NCBI GenBank assembly: GCA_012729395.1
Contig: JAAYDF010000022.1
Span: forward strand, 1-61,516
Origin: Phycisphaerae bacterium
Lineage (GTDB): Bacteria > Planctomycetota > Phycisphaerae > UBA1845 > PWPN01
Reading direction: 5' to 3'
Length of the DNA stretch: 61,516 nt
Within the stretch, counting starts at the first letter, position 1; each line of letters opens with the position of its first letter. The notes beneath the pieces were generated by a model. That model made no database searches, was not told the origin of the DNA, and saw only the letters and a list, made by a program, of their open reading frames with translations. Below are positions 1 through 9,582 of the stretch, piece after piece. Both the position numbers and the translations under genes were made by a program.

Positions 1-163
1 CCGGGCGCGCATGGTAGCGGCCGCCGCCCCTGGCGGCCGGGGACGGCGATAGAGTGACCGAAGTGCGACAACCGCCGATCGCCGTGATTTGCCTGCCGTG
101 GATGACACCGATGACGGAACCGCATCCTCCGGTCGCCGCGGGGGGCGACCGCTACGGGCACGC
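1..163. repeat. Composite repeat module, copy 1 (one 40-bp unit)
   Basis: First of three copies (others 9934-10199 and 10195-10510). The left part contains the inverted repeat CGGCCGCC-N6-GGCGGCCG at 18-39. A single 40-bp unit starting GATGACACCG lies at 101-140. The outer ends are inverted: GTAGCGGCCGCC at 14-25 and GGCGACCGCTAC at 144-155 match at 11 of 12 positions when one is reverse-complemented. The 40-bp unit is not a multiple of three and no frame is conserved between copies, so it looks non-coding. It may continue left of the window. Confidence 0.75.
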
Positions 164-221
164 CGCCATGGTCAAATGCGAGGCGCCGACCGCCTGCCGG
201 CCGGGTGCCATGGCCACTCGC

Positions 222-1136
222 TCATTCCGGCCGGGTCGCGGGTGAATCGGCGGGCACGGTCGCGGGCTGCGTCGCCAGCCGTTGGCGGCTCAACTCCCGC
301 ATGTGCAACTCGTGCTCGATCGCCGCCAACGCCCGCGATAGCCAGGCCCGTTTCTCCGCCGTTGACGCCTTGTCGCGAGCGGAACGCACCGCCGTCGCCA
401 TTACCTCGCTCCGAAAATACTCCAGACAATCGCTGGCGGCCGCTTCACCCAACGTACGGGCACCACTGAACGATCTGCTTTTGTCGACGAACTCGGAGAT
501 GTCATCCTTGCTGTTCTCTACAACCCAGAGGAGCGCATGGCCGGCACGGATGTCGCGGATCTGGCCAATAACCACTGCCGGGGATGGATTGTCCGGCGTC
601 GGCGGAGGATAGGTCATAGATTGACCGGCGTCGCCCAGTGCCAATACTGGGACGAGTTTCTGCCACTGTTCCCAGTCCGCTATCAGATCGTGGACGAGCA
701 GTTCGCAAGCGTACGCGGTCGCCGCATCCCCTAAATCGGTGACCAGCCGCCTAGCCGCCAAACCGGGCATAGGCTCCGTGGGAGGGCCGTCGGGGTTACG
801 CATCTGCTTCCGACGGTCCTTGGCGGCCCAGGCAAAGCCTTCATCAAGCGTCTTCTGCAACTCCTCCGGGTTATTCAGCCGAGCCAGCAGCGCCTCGATG
901 CACAGGCTCTCGATCGGGTCGGTAACCGCCTTGTGCTTGGCCTCCAGAAAGGCCTTGACCCGGTCATGATCCATCCCGAGCAGACGCTCGCGCAGGGCCA
1001 GGTAATCCGACCCCCGTGCAGCCACCAGCCGACCGTAAAGCCCCTCGGCCTCCTCGGCGAAGCTACTGTCCTCTGCCCGACCGCACCCGTGCAGACACAA
1101 CACAACGATCAGCAATGCGATATATCGCAGCCGCAT
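222..1136 (-). CDS. Exported alpha-helical protein, duplicate A
   Basis: A 304-residue protein of unknown function. It starts with a signal sequence ending LCLHGC, a possible lipobox (His at -2 is unusual), so it may be a lipoprotein. The rest is Ala/Leu/Arg-rich and predicted helical, without a recognisable catalytic motif. The C-terminus is a Pro/Thr-rich tail ending SPATRPE. It is a close paralogue of the protein at 2674-3591, with most residues identical over the whole length, including the tail. The start follows a purine-rich GAAAGGG 10-16 nt upstream. It is the last gene of the minus-strand cluster. I do not recognise the family. Confidence 0.75.
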   Translation of the reverse strand: MRLRYIALLIVVLCLHGCGRAEDSSFAEEAEGLYGRLVAARGSDYLALRERLLGMDHDRVKAFLEAKHKAVTDPIESLCIEALLARLNNPEELQKTLDEGFAWAAKDRRKQMRNPDGPPTEPMPGLAARRLVTDLGDAATAYACELLVHDLIADWEQWQKLVPVLALGDAGQSMTYPPPTPDNPSPAVVIGQIRDIRAGHALLWVVENSKDDISEFVDKSRSFSGARTLGEAAASDCLEYFRSEVMATAVRSARDKASTAEKRAWLSRALAAIEHELHMRELSRQRLATQPATVPADSPATRPE

Positions 1137-1286
1137 GTCACACCCTTTCGCTCGTAGTGGTCCCCTCCACTGGCGCGCAGGGAGACTCCATATCCCTTAT
1201 GATATCGCCATCGCGAAGCGATTGCACTCCTCGCCACGGGGGAGCAGGCCGTGACGGCTCCATGCCCGACAACCATGGGTGCTATC

Positions 1287-2393
1287 TCATTCCGGCCGGG
1301 TCGCTGGCAGTTGGGTGATCGCCCAGGCTTCCCGGAGGGCCTGTTGCCGGGCCGGGTCGTTGATGCGGGCGGGGGTTCGGGTGGCGTCAGGCTCCGTGCT
1401 GCCCAGACGATAAAACTCCTGGCCGTCGCGGCTGACCAGCAGAAACTCGTCGGTGTCCCAATCCCAAATGCACGCGGTCGCCTCGAAGCTCGGCTCGGTG
1501 GCCACCTTGCCCCATGCATCCCCTTGCCTGGCGAAAACCAGCAGCTCGCTCGCCGTCGCGACCCCGATCCGCTGATCCGCGCTGAGGAACACCCGCTTGG
1601 CCTCGGGGAACCTGCCCAACCGTTGAAGGCTCCCGAGATACCTATTCATTACATGGACGCTGGAAAGCTCGGTGCGGGAGCAGATGAAGGCACAGACGTC
1701 CCCTCTGCGGGTCAGCAACGCGATGCGAATCCCATCATCCCCATGAGGTGTACATGCCAGCGATTCCGTCGGACCCATCTCGCCGTAGTTCGGAAAGTTG
1801 CCCTCGCCCTCGCGAGGGAAAAGAGCCCAGCCAATCATGTGGTCATCGTACATCACTTGCACCCGTCCATCGAACCTGCCCTCCATCGTGAGGCCTTGGC
1901 TCAGAACGTGTTTGATCGCTTCGATGATCGCGGCCTCTTCCTCGGGAGTGCGTTGGACAACTTCGCCGCGGCTATTGCGACCGCCACTCCAGACCACCTC
2001 TCCACCGATCGCTCGCGAGGTGTCGAAGAGTGGGTAATCATGCATCACGCAGCGGGAGAACGGCCCGTGTGTGAACTCATTCTCATGCGCACACACAAGA
2101 ATCCTGTCTTTCGTCGGCCAGATTCCGAGGGGCCTGAGTTGCCCCCGGATGAAGATTGGCGTTGGAACGTCACTTCCTTCGACAGTCTCGCGGAACCGGT
2201 CGCGAGAGCCACGCAGCAAATGCACGACCCGTAAATGTGCACTGGGATCTCTGAATACAACGGCATAGAGGTTCTGGCCATCCTGGATGACGCCCATCGT
2301 CGGCGGTCTCAAGGTCGCCGGCTCGGCGGCAGCACTGAGCCACGGCGAGAGCAGGCCCCACAACAGCATTACTGGCACGGTGGTCTTTCGCAT
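1287..2393 (-). CDS. Exported protein of unknown function
   Basis: A 368-residue protein. The ATG at 2393 is chosen over an upstream GTG because GAGGA lies about 11 nt before it and the N-terminus then forms a normal signal peptide (MRKTTVPVMLLWGLL, cleavage near AAA-EP). The body has repeated strand-like segments with short Gly/Asp turns (for example RRGDVCAFICS, DQRIGVATASELLVFARQGD, DTDEFLLVSRDGQEF), suggesting a beta-propeller. No catalytic motif was recognised. It ends in LPATRPE, the same tail as the two paralogues on either side, although the remainder is unrelated to them. Confidence 0.7.
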   Translation of the reverse strand: MRKTTVPVMLLWGLLSPWLSAAAEPATLRPPTMGVIQDGQNLYAVVFRDPSAHLRVVHLLRGSRDRFRETVEGSDVPTPIFIRGQLRPLGIWPTKDRILVCAHENEFTHGPFSRCVMHDYPLFDTSRAIGGEVVWSGGRNSRGEVVQRTPEEEAAIIEAIKHVLSQGLTMEGRFDGRVQVMYDDHMIGWALFPREGEGNFPNYGEMGPTESLACTPHGDDGIRIALLTRRGDVCAFICSRTELSSVHVMNRYLGSLQRLGRFPEAKRVFLSADQRIGVATASELLVFARQGDAWGKVATEPSFEATACIWDWDTDEFLLVSRDGQEFYRLGSTEPDATRTPARINDPARQQALREAWAITQLPATRPE

Positions 2394-2457
2394 GTCTGCG
2401 GTCCTCGCTTTCACAGAGCACCTTCAGCCTCAGTCACCCAGCGCCGCAGAATCGATC

Positions 2458-2602
2458 ACCACAGGGACACTGAGGACAAGGAGAAGACTGGCAATTCTGC
2501 CGAAAACCAGCGGATCTCAGAATCTCACGCGGGATTCGGTCGTGGTTTGCCTGGTTCGTCATCAGCAAGCACTCTTCTCCGTGCTCTCCGCGCCTCCGTG
2601 GT
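2458..2602. repeat. Imperfect inverted-repeat element between exported-protein genes
   Basis: Two 32-bp arms at 2458-2489 (starting ACCACAGGGACAC) and 2571-2602 (ending CGCCTCCGTGGT) are reverse complements at about 24 of 32 positions and enclose 81 bp. From memory, similar ACCACAGAGxCAC...GTGxCTCTGTGGT elements are scattered through intergenic DNA of many bacteria. It sits in the 280-bp gap between the genes ending at 2674 and starting at 2393 (minus strand). Confidence 0.55.
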
Positions 2603-2673
2603 CCCATGTCTTATGCAACCGCGGGGAATGGACAGCACCCGTTGGTTGCCGGCTGGATGCCATGGCCAGTCGC

Positions 2674-3591
2674 TCATTCCGGCCGGGTCGCGGGCGAATC
2701 GGCGGGCACAGTCGCGGGCTGCGTCGCCAACCGCTGGCGGCTCAGTTCCCACATGTGCAACTCGTTCTCGATAAGCTCCAAGGCCTCCGATAGCCGGGCT
2801 TGTTTCTCCGGCGTTGACGCCTTGTCGCGAGCGGAACGCACCGCCGCTGCCATCGCCTCGCTCCGAAAGTGCCGCAAACAGTACCTGGCAGCCAGTTCAC
2901 CCAAGGTGCTGGCAGCTCTGAACGATCCGCTTTTGACGACGAACTCGGAGATGTCGTCTTCCCTGTTCTCTATAACCCAGAGGAGCGCATGGCCGGCGCG
3001 GATGTCGCGGATATCATTAAGAATCGCCCTTGGAGATCGGTTGTCCGGCGTCGGCGGAGGATAGGTCACAGTTTGACCAGCATACTGCAAAAGGATGACG
3101 GGAACGAGTTTCTGCCACTGTTCCCAGGCCCCGATCAAATCGTGGACGAGCAACTCACAGGCGTACGCCCTCGCCGCATCCCCCAAATCGGTGACCAGCC
3201 GGCCAGCCGCTAAACCGGGCATAGGCTCCGTGGGAGGTAGCCCGTAGGGGTTGCGCATCTGCTTCCGACGGTCCTTGGCGGCCCAGGCAAAGCCTTCATC
3301 AAGCGTCTTCTGCAACTCCTCCGGGTTATTCAGCCGAGCCAGCAGCGCCTCGATGCACAGGCTCTCGATCGGGTCGGCAACCGCCTTGTGCTTGGCCTCC
3401 AGAAAGCTCTTGACCCGGTCATGATCCATCCCGAGCAGGCGCTCCCGCAGGGCCAGGTAATCCGACCCCCGTGCAGCCACCAGCCGGCCGTAAAGCCCCT
3501 CGGCCTCCTCGGCGAAGCTATTGTCCTCTGCCCGACCCTGCACGGATAGAATCAACGGAACGATCAGCAACGCGATGTATCGCAGCCGCAT
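2674..3591 (-). CDS. Exported alpha-helical protein, duplicate B
   Basis: A 305-residue paralogue of the protein at 222-1136. The N-terminal signal differs: the LHGC of copy A is replaced by SVQG, so there is no lipobox cysteine and the protein is predicted to be released by signal peptidase I. The body and Pro/Thr-rich tail ending SPATRPE are otherwise the same. The start has AAAGGATGG upstream. It begins 26 nt after the stop of the PAD-domain gene and is probably in the same transcript. Similarity between the two copies continues about 25 bp past the stop codon. Function unknown. Confidence 0.75.
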   Translation of the reverse strand: MRLRYIALLIVPLILSVQGRAEDNSFAEEAEGLYGRLVAARGSDYLALRERLLGMDHDRVKSFLEAKHKAVADPIESLCIEALLARLNNPEELQKTLDEGFAWAAKDRRKQMRNPYGLPPTEPMPGLAAGRLVTDLGDAARAYACELLVHDLIGAWEQWQKLVPVILLQYAGQTVTYPPPTPDNRSPRAILNDIRDIRAGHALLWVIENREDDISEFVVKSGSFRAASTLGELAARYCLRHFRSEAMAAAVRSARDKASTPEKQARLSEALELIENELHMWELSRQRLATQPATVPADSPATRPE

Positions 3592-3616
3592 GTTAGACCA
3601 TCCTTTCGTATCGGCT

Positions 3617-6600
3617 TCATGGCGAACCCCACCAATAAGTCACAGGCATTTGGCGCACAGAGTTGGTGCCGCAGTGCACCTCTCCGCGCCAGTGGTGGTA
3701 CCAGTGCCAATCTGGGACATAGGCGGGGGGCCAAAGGCCAGCCGCCTGGAACTCCGAGTTCATGTCTTGCTCAAAGCGTGAAGGACCGCCGGGCTGCTCG
3801 CTCGGCCCATGCGTCATCGGCGGGACGAACGCAGTCAACAACGGGTAGAGCCCATTGACGAGACCTGCGGAGTAGGCGGTGGCTGCCCCGAATTTCTCAA
3901 ACCAGACAGGGACCCACAGATAGTCCGTGGCCGGATCGAGTCCCAGTCCAATCTGCAAGGTCGTTCGACTGGAGGAGATGTTGGCCTCAATAGTGAGATT
4001 GTAGGCTTGGTTCATCTCAGCCGGAGCATTTGGTCCAAGCAGGAAAGCGATCGTTTCCAACTCCTCGCTTGGAGGATTGGGGGGCGTGGCAAGCGGACTC
4101 GTGCCGTGGCCTTGAGCGATCATCAACTGCATGATATCGAGTGCGCGTTGCGGACTGGCTACGGCGACTCGGAAGCCTTGACTCCCGGCTCCTGGGATGA
4201 AGCTGAAGATTTCGTCCACGTGGCCGACTCGAAGGAACGACGTATTGACCTCGACAGGGCTCTGGATCTCCTGGGCCTGGAGAAAATCCGTTATCGCGGT
4301 CGGCATTGTCCCATGCACGATTCGCCCCAGAGGGTATACAGCGCCGTTCACAGTCACCGGCGGCGATAGCTCCAGGTTGCCGAACGATGCGTGTGTATCG
4401 TTCGGCGGACCTGGGAGCTTGATGTAACCAAAATCTGGGCCAAGCAGTTCATGGTAGCCGAAAGCCCGCAAACCCGGACCTCTGTTTCGCGGAGAGTTGA
4501 GAACAACATGGAACGACTTGTAAGGCGCCTGGGTGTAGCCGATTTCGATCTGATCTTGAATCCAACGGTCCTGGTCATAAGCCCTTCCATTGATGCGCCG
4601 GATCGGCCCTGCGGCATCTTCCAGCGCAGTCAGGAAGGGCTCGTTGTCCTCATATTGAACGCCGGCATGCACATGCACCGCCATGACCTGCTCTGCGGCA
4701 CGTGTATGATCGAGCATCAGCCAGGGGGCCACCCGCAAGCGCACTCTGTCACACGCCACTTCTTGAACATTCGCTCGGATCAGGCACATTACGAGCGGAA
4801 GCTCCGGGGGGCTGAACTCGATGGTCGGGAATGACAACGCCTCCACATACAGGATCCCGCCATGCACGGCGAGAGAAGTGATCGTGGCATAATCATGACC
4901 ATCGCAGTAAGTGCAGTTCTGCGGGCCGAGCACGCATGCGCCGATGTAATCCAGCCGACCGTTCCCGTTGAGATCCTCTCCGGTGTCGAGAATACCGTTG
5001 TTGTTGAAGTCCTCATGCGTGTCGAGAGACCCGTTACCATTGAGATCCTCTTCTCGATCCAGGCTGCCATCTCCATCCTGGTCCTCGTCGGGATCCAGCA
5101 GGCCGTTGCCGTTCAGGTCCTCGTCACCATCAAGATGATGATCGCCGTCAAGATCCTCGTCCACCCAAACCCGCATGAAGGCGGCCGCGGCGGGAGTTCT
5201 ACGAAGCTCGACCGACCAACCCGCGGGCAATTCTCCCATAGGGCGAATGACGATCTGGGCCATGTCTTCGGAGTCGTTTGGGCCGTCGACCCAGTCGGTT
5301 GCCGCGTCTCGTAAATCAGAAAGCCGGTATCCAAGACCCGAGGGTGGTATCCCATGGCCCGTCGGCTGCCAACCCTCCAGCGCCAAACCCGAACTGTCGT
5401 TCCCGGTAACGACCGCCCAGAAGCCTTGCCAAGGGCCCGGTTGACTGATAGACACGAACCCGTTTTGCCATTGATTTGGAAACCAGGACTGGCTGCTATC
5501 CTCAAGCACGTAGGCTCCAATCTGCGTGCTGGTCCCGGAAACCTTGTTGTCGTCGTCGCAGTTGGCGAGAACTATCGCGCCGCGGCTATGTGACCACCTA
5601 TGCTCATCGATGTCGTCGTCCTCATCATCAGTGATGATACCGTTGCGGTTGGTGTCTACGTCGAGGTCGACGGGAACCACGCGGAAACGCACGCTGTCTT
5701 CATGGACGTATGCCCCTCGCTGACCTGGGCCGTCCGGATCCAGTTCTACACGGATTATCCTCGAATGCCCTGTAGCCACTCCCTCCAGCCAAAAGTGCAT
5801 TACCCGTTCCGCCTGGCAGCCGTCGCTGGACAGCTTCTTCAGATCCGTATACTCGCCCGGCGCTACCCAGTCGCCTCCGTCGAGAGCGCTACGCTTATCA
5901 CGCGCGACGTTGCCGGGCTTCTTCCATATCCTCACAAGCGAACCTCCCGAGCTCCCCTGTGGAGGCGTAGCCGGATCCATTGAACTGTAGGTGAAGCGCA
6001 GATAAGCCACCTCCGGGTCCACCGGCTCGGAGATCTCGACTACCAACTCCACAAAGTCGTTTTCGTTCGGGTTGATGTCATCGTCTGCGTTGCCTGCTAT
6101 CAGATCGTAGCCATCCGCCCAGTCAGTGATGCCATCCTCATCGTCGTCGTTATTGTTGAGCACAACGATGACACCGGGCGGGGTCAGCTCCTGGTTGTCC
6201 TCGGCTTGGCTACGGTTGAGTGTGCCGTCGTTGTCGCTGTCCACGTCTACGTCCACCTTGACAACCGTAGCGACGGCCTTGTCCGGACAAAGGACGTTCT
6301 CGCCGGACACCTCCAGCTCCATGGTCACCCGGCCTGGTTCGATCCCCTCGGCCCAGAGGTGCCAGCCGTGGATCTCGCCGGTACTGTGCAAAAGGCCCGC
6401 CGCCAGATTATAGTCCGCTCCAATCTCCTTCCAGCAGGTGTATTCGCCTGTGTCCGGACACTCCGTGTCGCAAAGAGGATTGACCGCGAAGATCCGCAGC
6501 TTTGCACGGTCGCCGACCAGATGTGCAGTGATCTGCTCCAGGAAAGTGTCGTCGCCCGGTCCAATGACCACCTGGAAACTGTGCATGTCCTGGGTCACTA

Positions 6601-8152
6601 CCTGCACGGTCGAACCTTCCTCACACGTCACGTGGGTTGGCTCGAGAGAGATCCGATCCTCGTCATCGTCTTCCTCGTCGAAATCGTCGTTCACCGGAAT
6701 GTAGACGCCGGGCTCGTTTTCTTCCTCGGCTTCGGAGAGGCCGAACCGCAAGTCGGCATCGACGACCGTGATGGTGATCATGTCTTCGCAATGCGGGCCG
6801 TCACCATCATGGACCAAGAGCGTCACCTCCCCCCTCCCGGAGAACAGCCCCTCAATGAACAAGGTACTGGGGATACCATTGTACAGCGACCAGGGAATAG
6901 GGTAGCAATTGGGGATCGGGTCCCCGCTCTTGTCCGGACTGTGCCACACGGCGAAGTAGTAACCATAGTAGCCGCACAGTGACCAATAGGCGTTGGCAGG
7001 ATCGTCGGGCGTGAAACCCGCGCTCAAACTGATCGGAACCAAGTCATTCTCGTCCACGATGGGGCCTGCCTGACAGTAATCCTGAACACCATCGCCGTTG
7101 TCGTCGTCCTTGTTCACACAAAGTAGCCCGCCGGGGCTGGTCATCTCGTCCTCTTCCGCGAGGCCGGGGTAGCTCAGATCCGTCCGAACGACGGTCGCCG
7201 TCGCCGTCGCTTGGCAGCTCAGATTGCAGGCTTGGTCGAAGACCTCGACCTCGAAAGTCGCGGTGGCCCCGACAGGGGCTTGCGGCTCCATGAACACAAT
7301 GATGCCAAACTGTTCGGACTGGCCCGGAGACAGGGTTGCACCCCCGCATGCCTGGAAGCCCAGGGACTCCCAGTCTTCGATGCCGCAACCGCTGCATCCC
7401 CCCCACGAGAAGATGTAATGGCACAGCCAAAACCAGTCAGGGTTGCCCGAGGTCTGCTTGATCCGCCAGCGATACGTCCCATACTCGTCGCCGGTATTGG
7501 TAATGGTGAGGTACGCCCAATCCGAGGAACCCGCACAGGCGACAGCGTTCTCCATGGTGACCGCACAGCCGGGAGCCGGATCCACCACCACCACTACCGT
7601 ATCCGTAGCGTCGGGATCCTTGGTCCAGCACGTTCCGGGAACCGTAGGGACGCACGTACACTCGGGCGAGGCCTCTGTCGCCAACACCTCGAGCGTGTAT
7701 GAGCCGGGCGTGGTCTCGTCGATGGCCGACCCCGCAAAAGACCACTGGATGTCGACCGGCCCGCCGCCTGTTTCCGTGGTCTCCTCGTGCTCCGTCCACA
7801 CACACTCCTGGCCTATCGGGGTGTCCGTCGTGTACCAGGTGTCCTTCTGGTTGTCGCGGTCGTCGTAAGATACCTGCAAGCCGAGGGACAACGCCCACTG
7901 CGAGGCGGTACGCGGCGGATCCGCGTTCGGACACCGCTCGCGAATATGTATGGGGGTGGTGACGGAGCCGCCCTCGTAGTCTCTGATCTCTACCGTCAGC
8001 GGCGCTCCCACAAGAAGATCACACTCCGATGGCGGCGGGGCGCCATAACAGCAGGCCTCCACTCGAGTGTCGCCCATGGCGAGCACCGTCAGCAGGGCTG
8101 CCGCCAGAGAGACCGGCACTGCAAGGCTTCTACTTCGCCATACGCTCGGCAT
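3617..8152 (-). CDS. Secreted multidomain peptidylarginine deiminase
   Basis: A 1511-residue protein. The C-terminal part is a PAD catalytic domain, which converts peptidyl-arginine to citrulline. All four catalytic residues are present: Asp1200 (RWIQD), His1311 and Asp1313 (VGHVDE) and Cys1494 (EVHCGTN). A PAD middle-domain signature with Ca-binding acidic residues (DVDTNRNGII...VLANCDDDN) lies at about 827-874. A tract of DxDxDG/DxNxNG repeats follows at about 993-1067. Upstream are several Cys-containing Ig-like segments, each closed by an acidic loop. The start at 8152 is chosen because it gives a signal peptide (SLAVPVSLAAALLTVLAMG). It overlaps the TPR gene's stop by 23 nt, implying translational coupling. 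Vertebrate PADs are about 660 residues and cytosolic; this one is exported and more than twice as long. Confidence 0.92.
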   Translation of the reverse strand: MPSVWRSRSLAVPVSLAAALLTVLAMGDTRVEACCYGAPPPSECDLLVGAPLTVEIRDYEGGSVTTPIHIRERCPNADPPRTASQWALSLGLQVSYDDRDNQKDTWYTTDTPIGQECVWTEHEETTETGGGPVDIQWSFAGSAIDETTPGSYTLEVLATEASPECTCVPTVPGTCWTKDPDATDTVVVVVDPAPGCAVTMENAVACAGSSDWAYLTITNTGDEYGTYRWRIKQTSGNPDWFWLCHYIFSWGGCSGCGIEDWESLGFQACGGATLSPGQSEQFGIIVFMEPQAPVGATATFEVEVFDQACNLSCQATATATVVRTDLSYPGLAEEDEMTSPGGLLCVNKDDDNGDGVQDYCQAGPIVDENDLVPISLSAGFTPDDPANAYWSLCGYYGYYFAVWHSPDKSGDPIPNCYPIPWSLYNGIPSTLFIEGLFSGRGEVTLLVHDGDGPHCEDMITITVVDADLRFGLSEAEEENEPGVYIPVNDDFDEEDDDEDRISLEPTHVTCEEGSTVQVVTQDMHSFQVVIGPGDDTFLEQITAHLVGDRAKLRIFAVNPLCDTECPDTGEYTCWKEIGADYNLAAGLLHSTGEIHGWHLWAEGIEPGRVTMELEVSGENVLCPDKAVATVVKVDVDVDSDNDGTLNRSQAEDNQELTPPGVIVVLNNNDDDEDGITDWADGYDLIAGNADDDINPNENDFVELVVEISEPVDPEVAYLRFTYSSMDPATPPQGSSGGSLVRIWKKPGNVARDKRSALDGGDWVAPGEYTDLKKLSSDGCQAERVMHFWLEGVATGHSRIIRVELDPDGPGQRGAYVHEDSVRFRVVPVDLDVDTNRNGIITDDEDDDIDEHRWSHSRGAIVLANCDDDNKVSGTSTQIGAYVLEDSSQSWFPNQWQNGFVSISQPGPWQGFWAVVTGNDSSGLALEGWQPTGHGIPPSGLGYRLSDLRDAATDWVDGPNDSEDMAQIVIRPMGELPAGWSVELRRTPAAAAFMRVWVDEDLDGDHHLDGDEDLNGNGLLDPDEDQDGDGSLDREEDLNGNGSLDTHEDFNNNGILDTGEDLNGNGRLDYIGACVLGPQNCTYCDGHDYATITSLAVHGGILYVEALSFPTIEFSPPELPLVMCLIRANVQEVACDRVRLRVAPWLMLDHTRAAEQVMAVHVHAGVQYEDNEPFLTALEDAAGPIRRINGRAYDQDRWIQDQIEIGYTQAPYKSFHVVLNSPRNRGPGLRAFGYHELLGPDFGYIKLPGPPNDTHASFGNLELSPPVTVNGAVYPLGRIVHGTMPTAITDFLQAQEIQSPVEVNTSFLRVGHVDEIFSFIPGAGSQGFRVAVASPQRALDIMQLMIAQGHGTSPLATPPNPPSEELETIAFLLGPNAPAEMNQAYNLTIEANISSSRTTLQIGLGLDPATDYLWVPVWFEKFGAATAYSAGLVNGLYPLLTAFVPPMTHGPSEQPGGPSRFEQDMNSEFQAAGLWPPAYVPDWHWYHHWRGEVHCGTNSVRQMPVTYWWGSP
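4950..5175 (-). other. Calcium-binding DxDxDG repeat tract inside the PAD gene
   Basis: About six consecutive units of the form EDLNGNGxLD or EDQDGDGSLD, resembling thrombospondin type-3 or dockerin-like Ca loops. They lie between the PAD middle-domain signature and the catalytic domain. As DNA it is a degenerate repeat with a period near 36 bp. Confidence 0.75.
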
Positions 8153-9533
8153 GTTGTCGCTCCACTTTGTCGGTCCGCCGGTTGGCGGTGCGCGTAAAAC
8201 CCGAACTCGGGAATCGCTCTGCCAGCTCAGTCGCCAGGGCCCGGATCTCACTGGGAGGTGCGCCCGCCTGGGACTTGGCGTACTGGAGTTGATAGATGGC
8301 CCGGTCCAAAACCTGTTCGCCTGGCCAATAGTCCACGCCGCGGGGACACAGGGTCAGCACGAACTCCCAATGGGGAATCGCCTCGGCGTATCGATTCTGG
8401 CTCAAGAGCGACTCGGCCACAAAAGTGGAAGCGGTGGCGATCTCACGGTTGAACTCCGCCTTGCCTTTGTACTTCTCGAAGAGTGCGTTGGCTGCGACGT
8501 AGACATCTTCGCGTTGCTTGCGCCAAGCGTAGGTCTCGAGAAGGATGAGTTCCGCTTTGCACCGGTAGATGGCCGGGGCGGATTGCGAGGCGGCCAGGCG
8601 TCTGCAGCGGGCTTCGAGTTCCACCCACCGTTGCGGATCAATGGTTCGCTTATGCCAGGAGTCGACGCGCAGGCTCTCATAGGCCATGCCGATAAGCTGT
8701 AACGCCGCCTCGGCCGCCAGGGCGGGAGCTCCGGAATCCCCTTCCACTGCCATGAACATCGCGCGGGCATGCTCGGGGTAGTGTAGCCTGCGGTAAATGG
8801 CCCCAAGCCGAACACGGGCTCGTCGAACCACTCGCGAGGTGGGGGCGCTGTCACCTACCATCTCCAACACTCGGAGGAAGGGCTCGGTCGCCTCGTGGTA
8901 GCAATCTTGCTTGAGGAAGACATGGCCCATGTGATCCAGCGCCCGCAGTGAGGCCGGCGTACCTGAAAAACGCGATAGAACCTCGCTCATGAGTCGGAGT
9001 GATTCCGCGAGATCCCCTGCCTTGTAGGCTTGGCGGCCCGCCTCGTAGACCTCGCTAGCCGCGTTTTCGGCGCGGATGAGCCGATCGTCGTCGATCGGCG
9101 CTCCCTCCTCCATGTGGGCCAGCAGGGTGTACATCGCCGCAGCTCTTGAGAGCTCCGGAAAACGGGCCATGAAGTCAATGGCGGCGGCCCGCGCCTCCGG
9201 CAACCGCTCGGCCGCCAGGCACAGTCGGGCCTTGTGATACAACGCCTCGCTGAGCACATAATCGGAAGCGGGGCCTGCCAACGCGACCTTACAAGCCTCG
9301 ATGGCCGAGCCGACCTGCCCGTCGGCTTCAAGCTGCCTGATAGCGGTGATCGGCGAGGCCGGAGACGGCGATTGGCCACGCACGGCTTGGGCAGACGAGA
9401 TCACGCCCAAAGCCAGGACCAACAGGCCAAACAGACGGCACAAAGGGCAACAAGGCACGACCGACACCCCGCGGCGAACCTCCGAAACCATTTGGCCGAC
9501 TACAAGTAGGGTATGCCGAGGATAGGACATCAT
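8130..9533 (-). CDS. Exported TPR-repeat protein
   Basis: A 467-residue protein. The tandem ATG at 9533/9530 is preceded by GGAGGAG about 6 nt upstream; an in-frame start further upstream lacks this. A long N-terminal signal (hydrophobic FGLLVLALGVISSAQA) predicts export. The remainder is helical with TPR-type repeats, for example ALYHKARLCLAAERLPEARA and YQLQYAKSQAG, as in tol-pal YbgF-like or outer-membrane assembly TPR proteins. The last 23 nt overlap the start of the PAD gene, so the two are co-translated. It may be a periplasmic scaffold for the PAD protein. No enzyme motif was seen. Confidence 0.8.
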   Translation of the reverse strand: MMSYPRHTLLVVGQMVSEVRRGVSVVPCCPLCRLFGLLVLALGVISSAQAVRGQSPSPASPITAIRQLEADGQVGSAIEACKVALAGPASDYVLSEALYHKARLCLAAERLPEARAAAIDFMARFPELSRAAAMYTLLAHMEEGAPIDDDRLIRAENAASEVYEAGRQAYKAGDLAESLRLMSEVLSRFSGTPASLRALDHMGHVFLKQDCYHEATEPFLRVLEMVGDSAPTSRVVRRARVRLGAIYRRLHYPEHARAMFMAVEGDSGAPALAAEAALQLIGMAYESLRVDSWHKRTIDPQRWVELEARCRRLAASQSAPAIYRCKAELILLETYAWRKQREDVYVAANALFEKYKGKAEFNREIATASTFVAESLLSQNRYAEAIPHWEFVLTLCPRGVDYWPGEQVLDRAIYQLQYAKSQAGAPPSEIRALATELAERFPSSGFTRTANRRTDKVERQHAERMAK

Positions 9534-9582
9534 GTGAAGCTCCTCCGGCTCGCGGGCCAGGGTTGAACTGACGATGGTGGGC

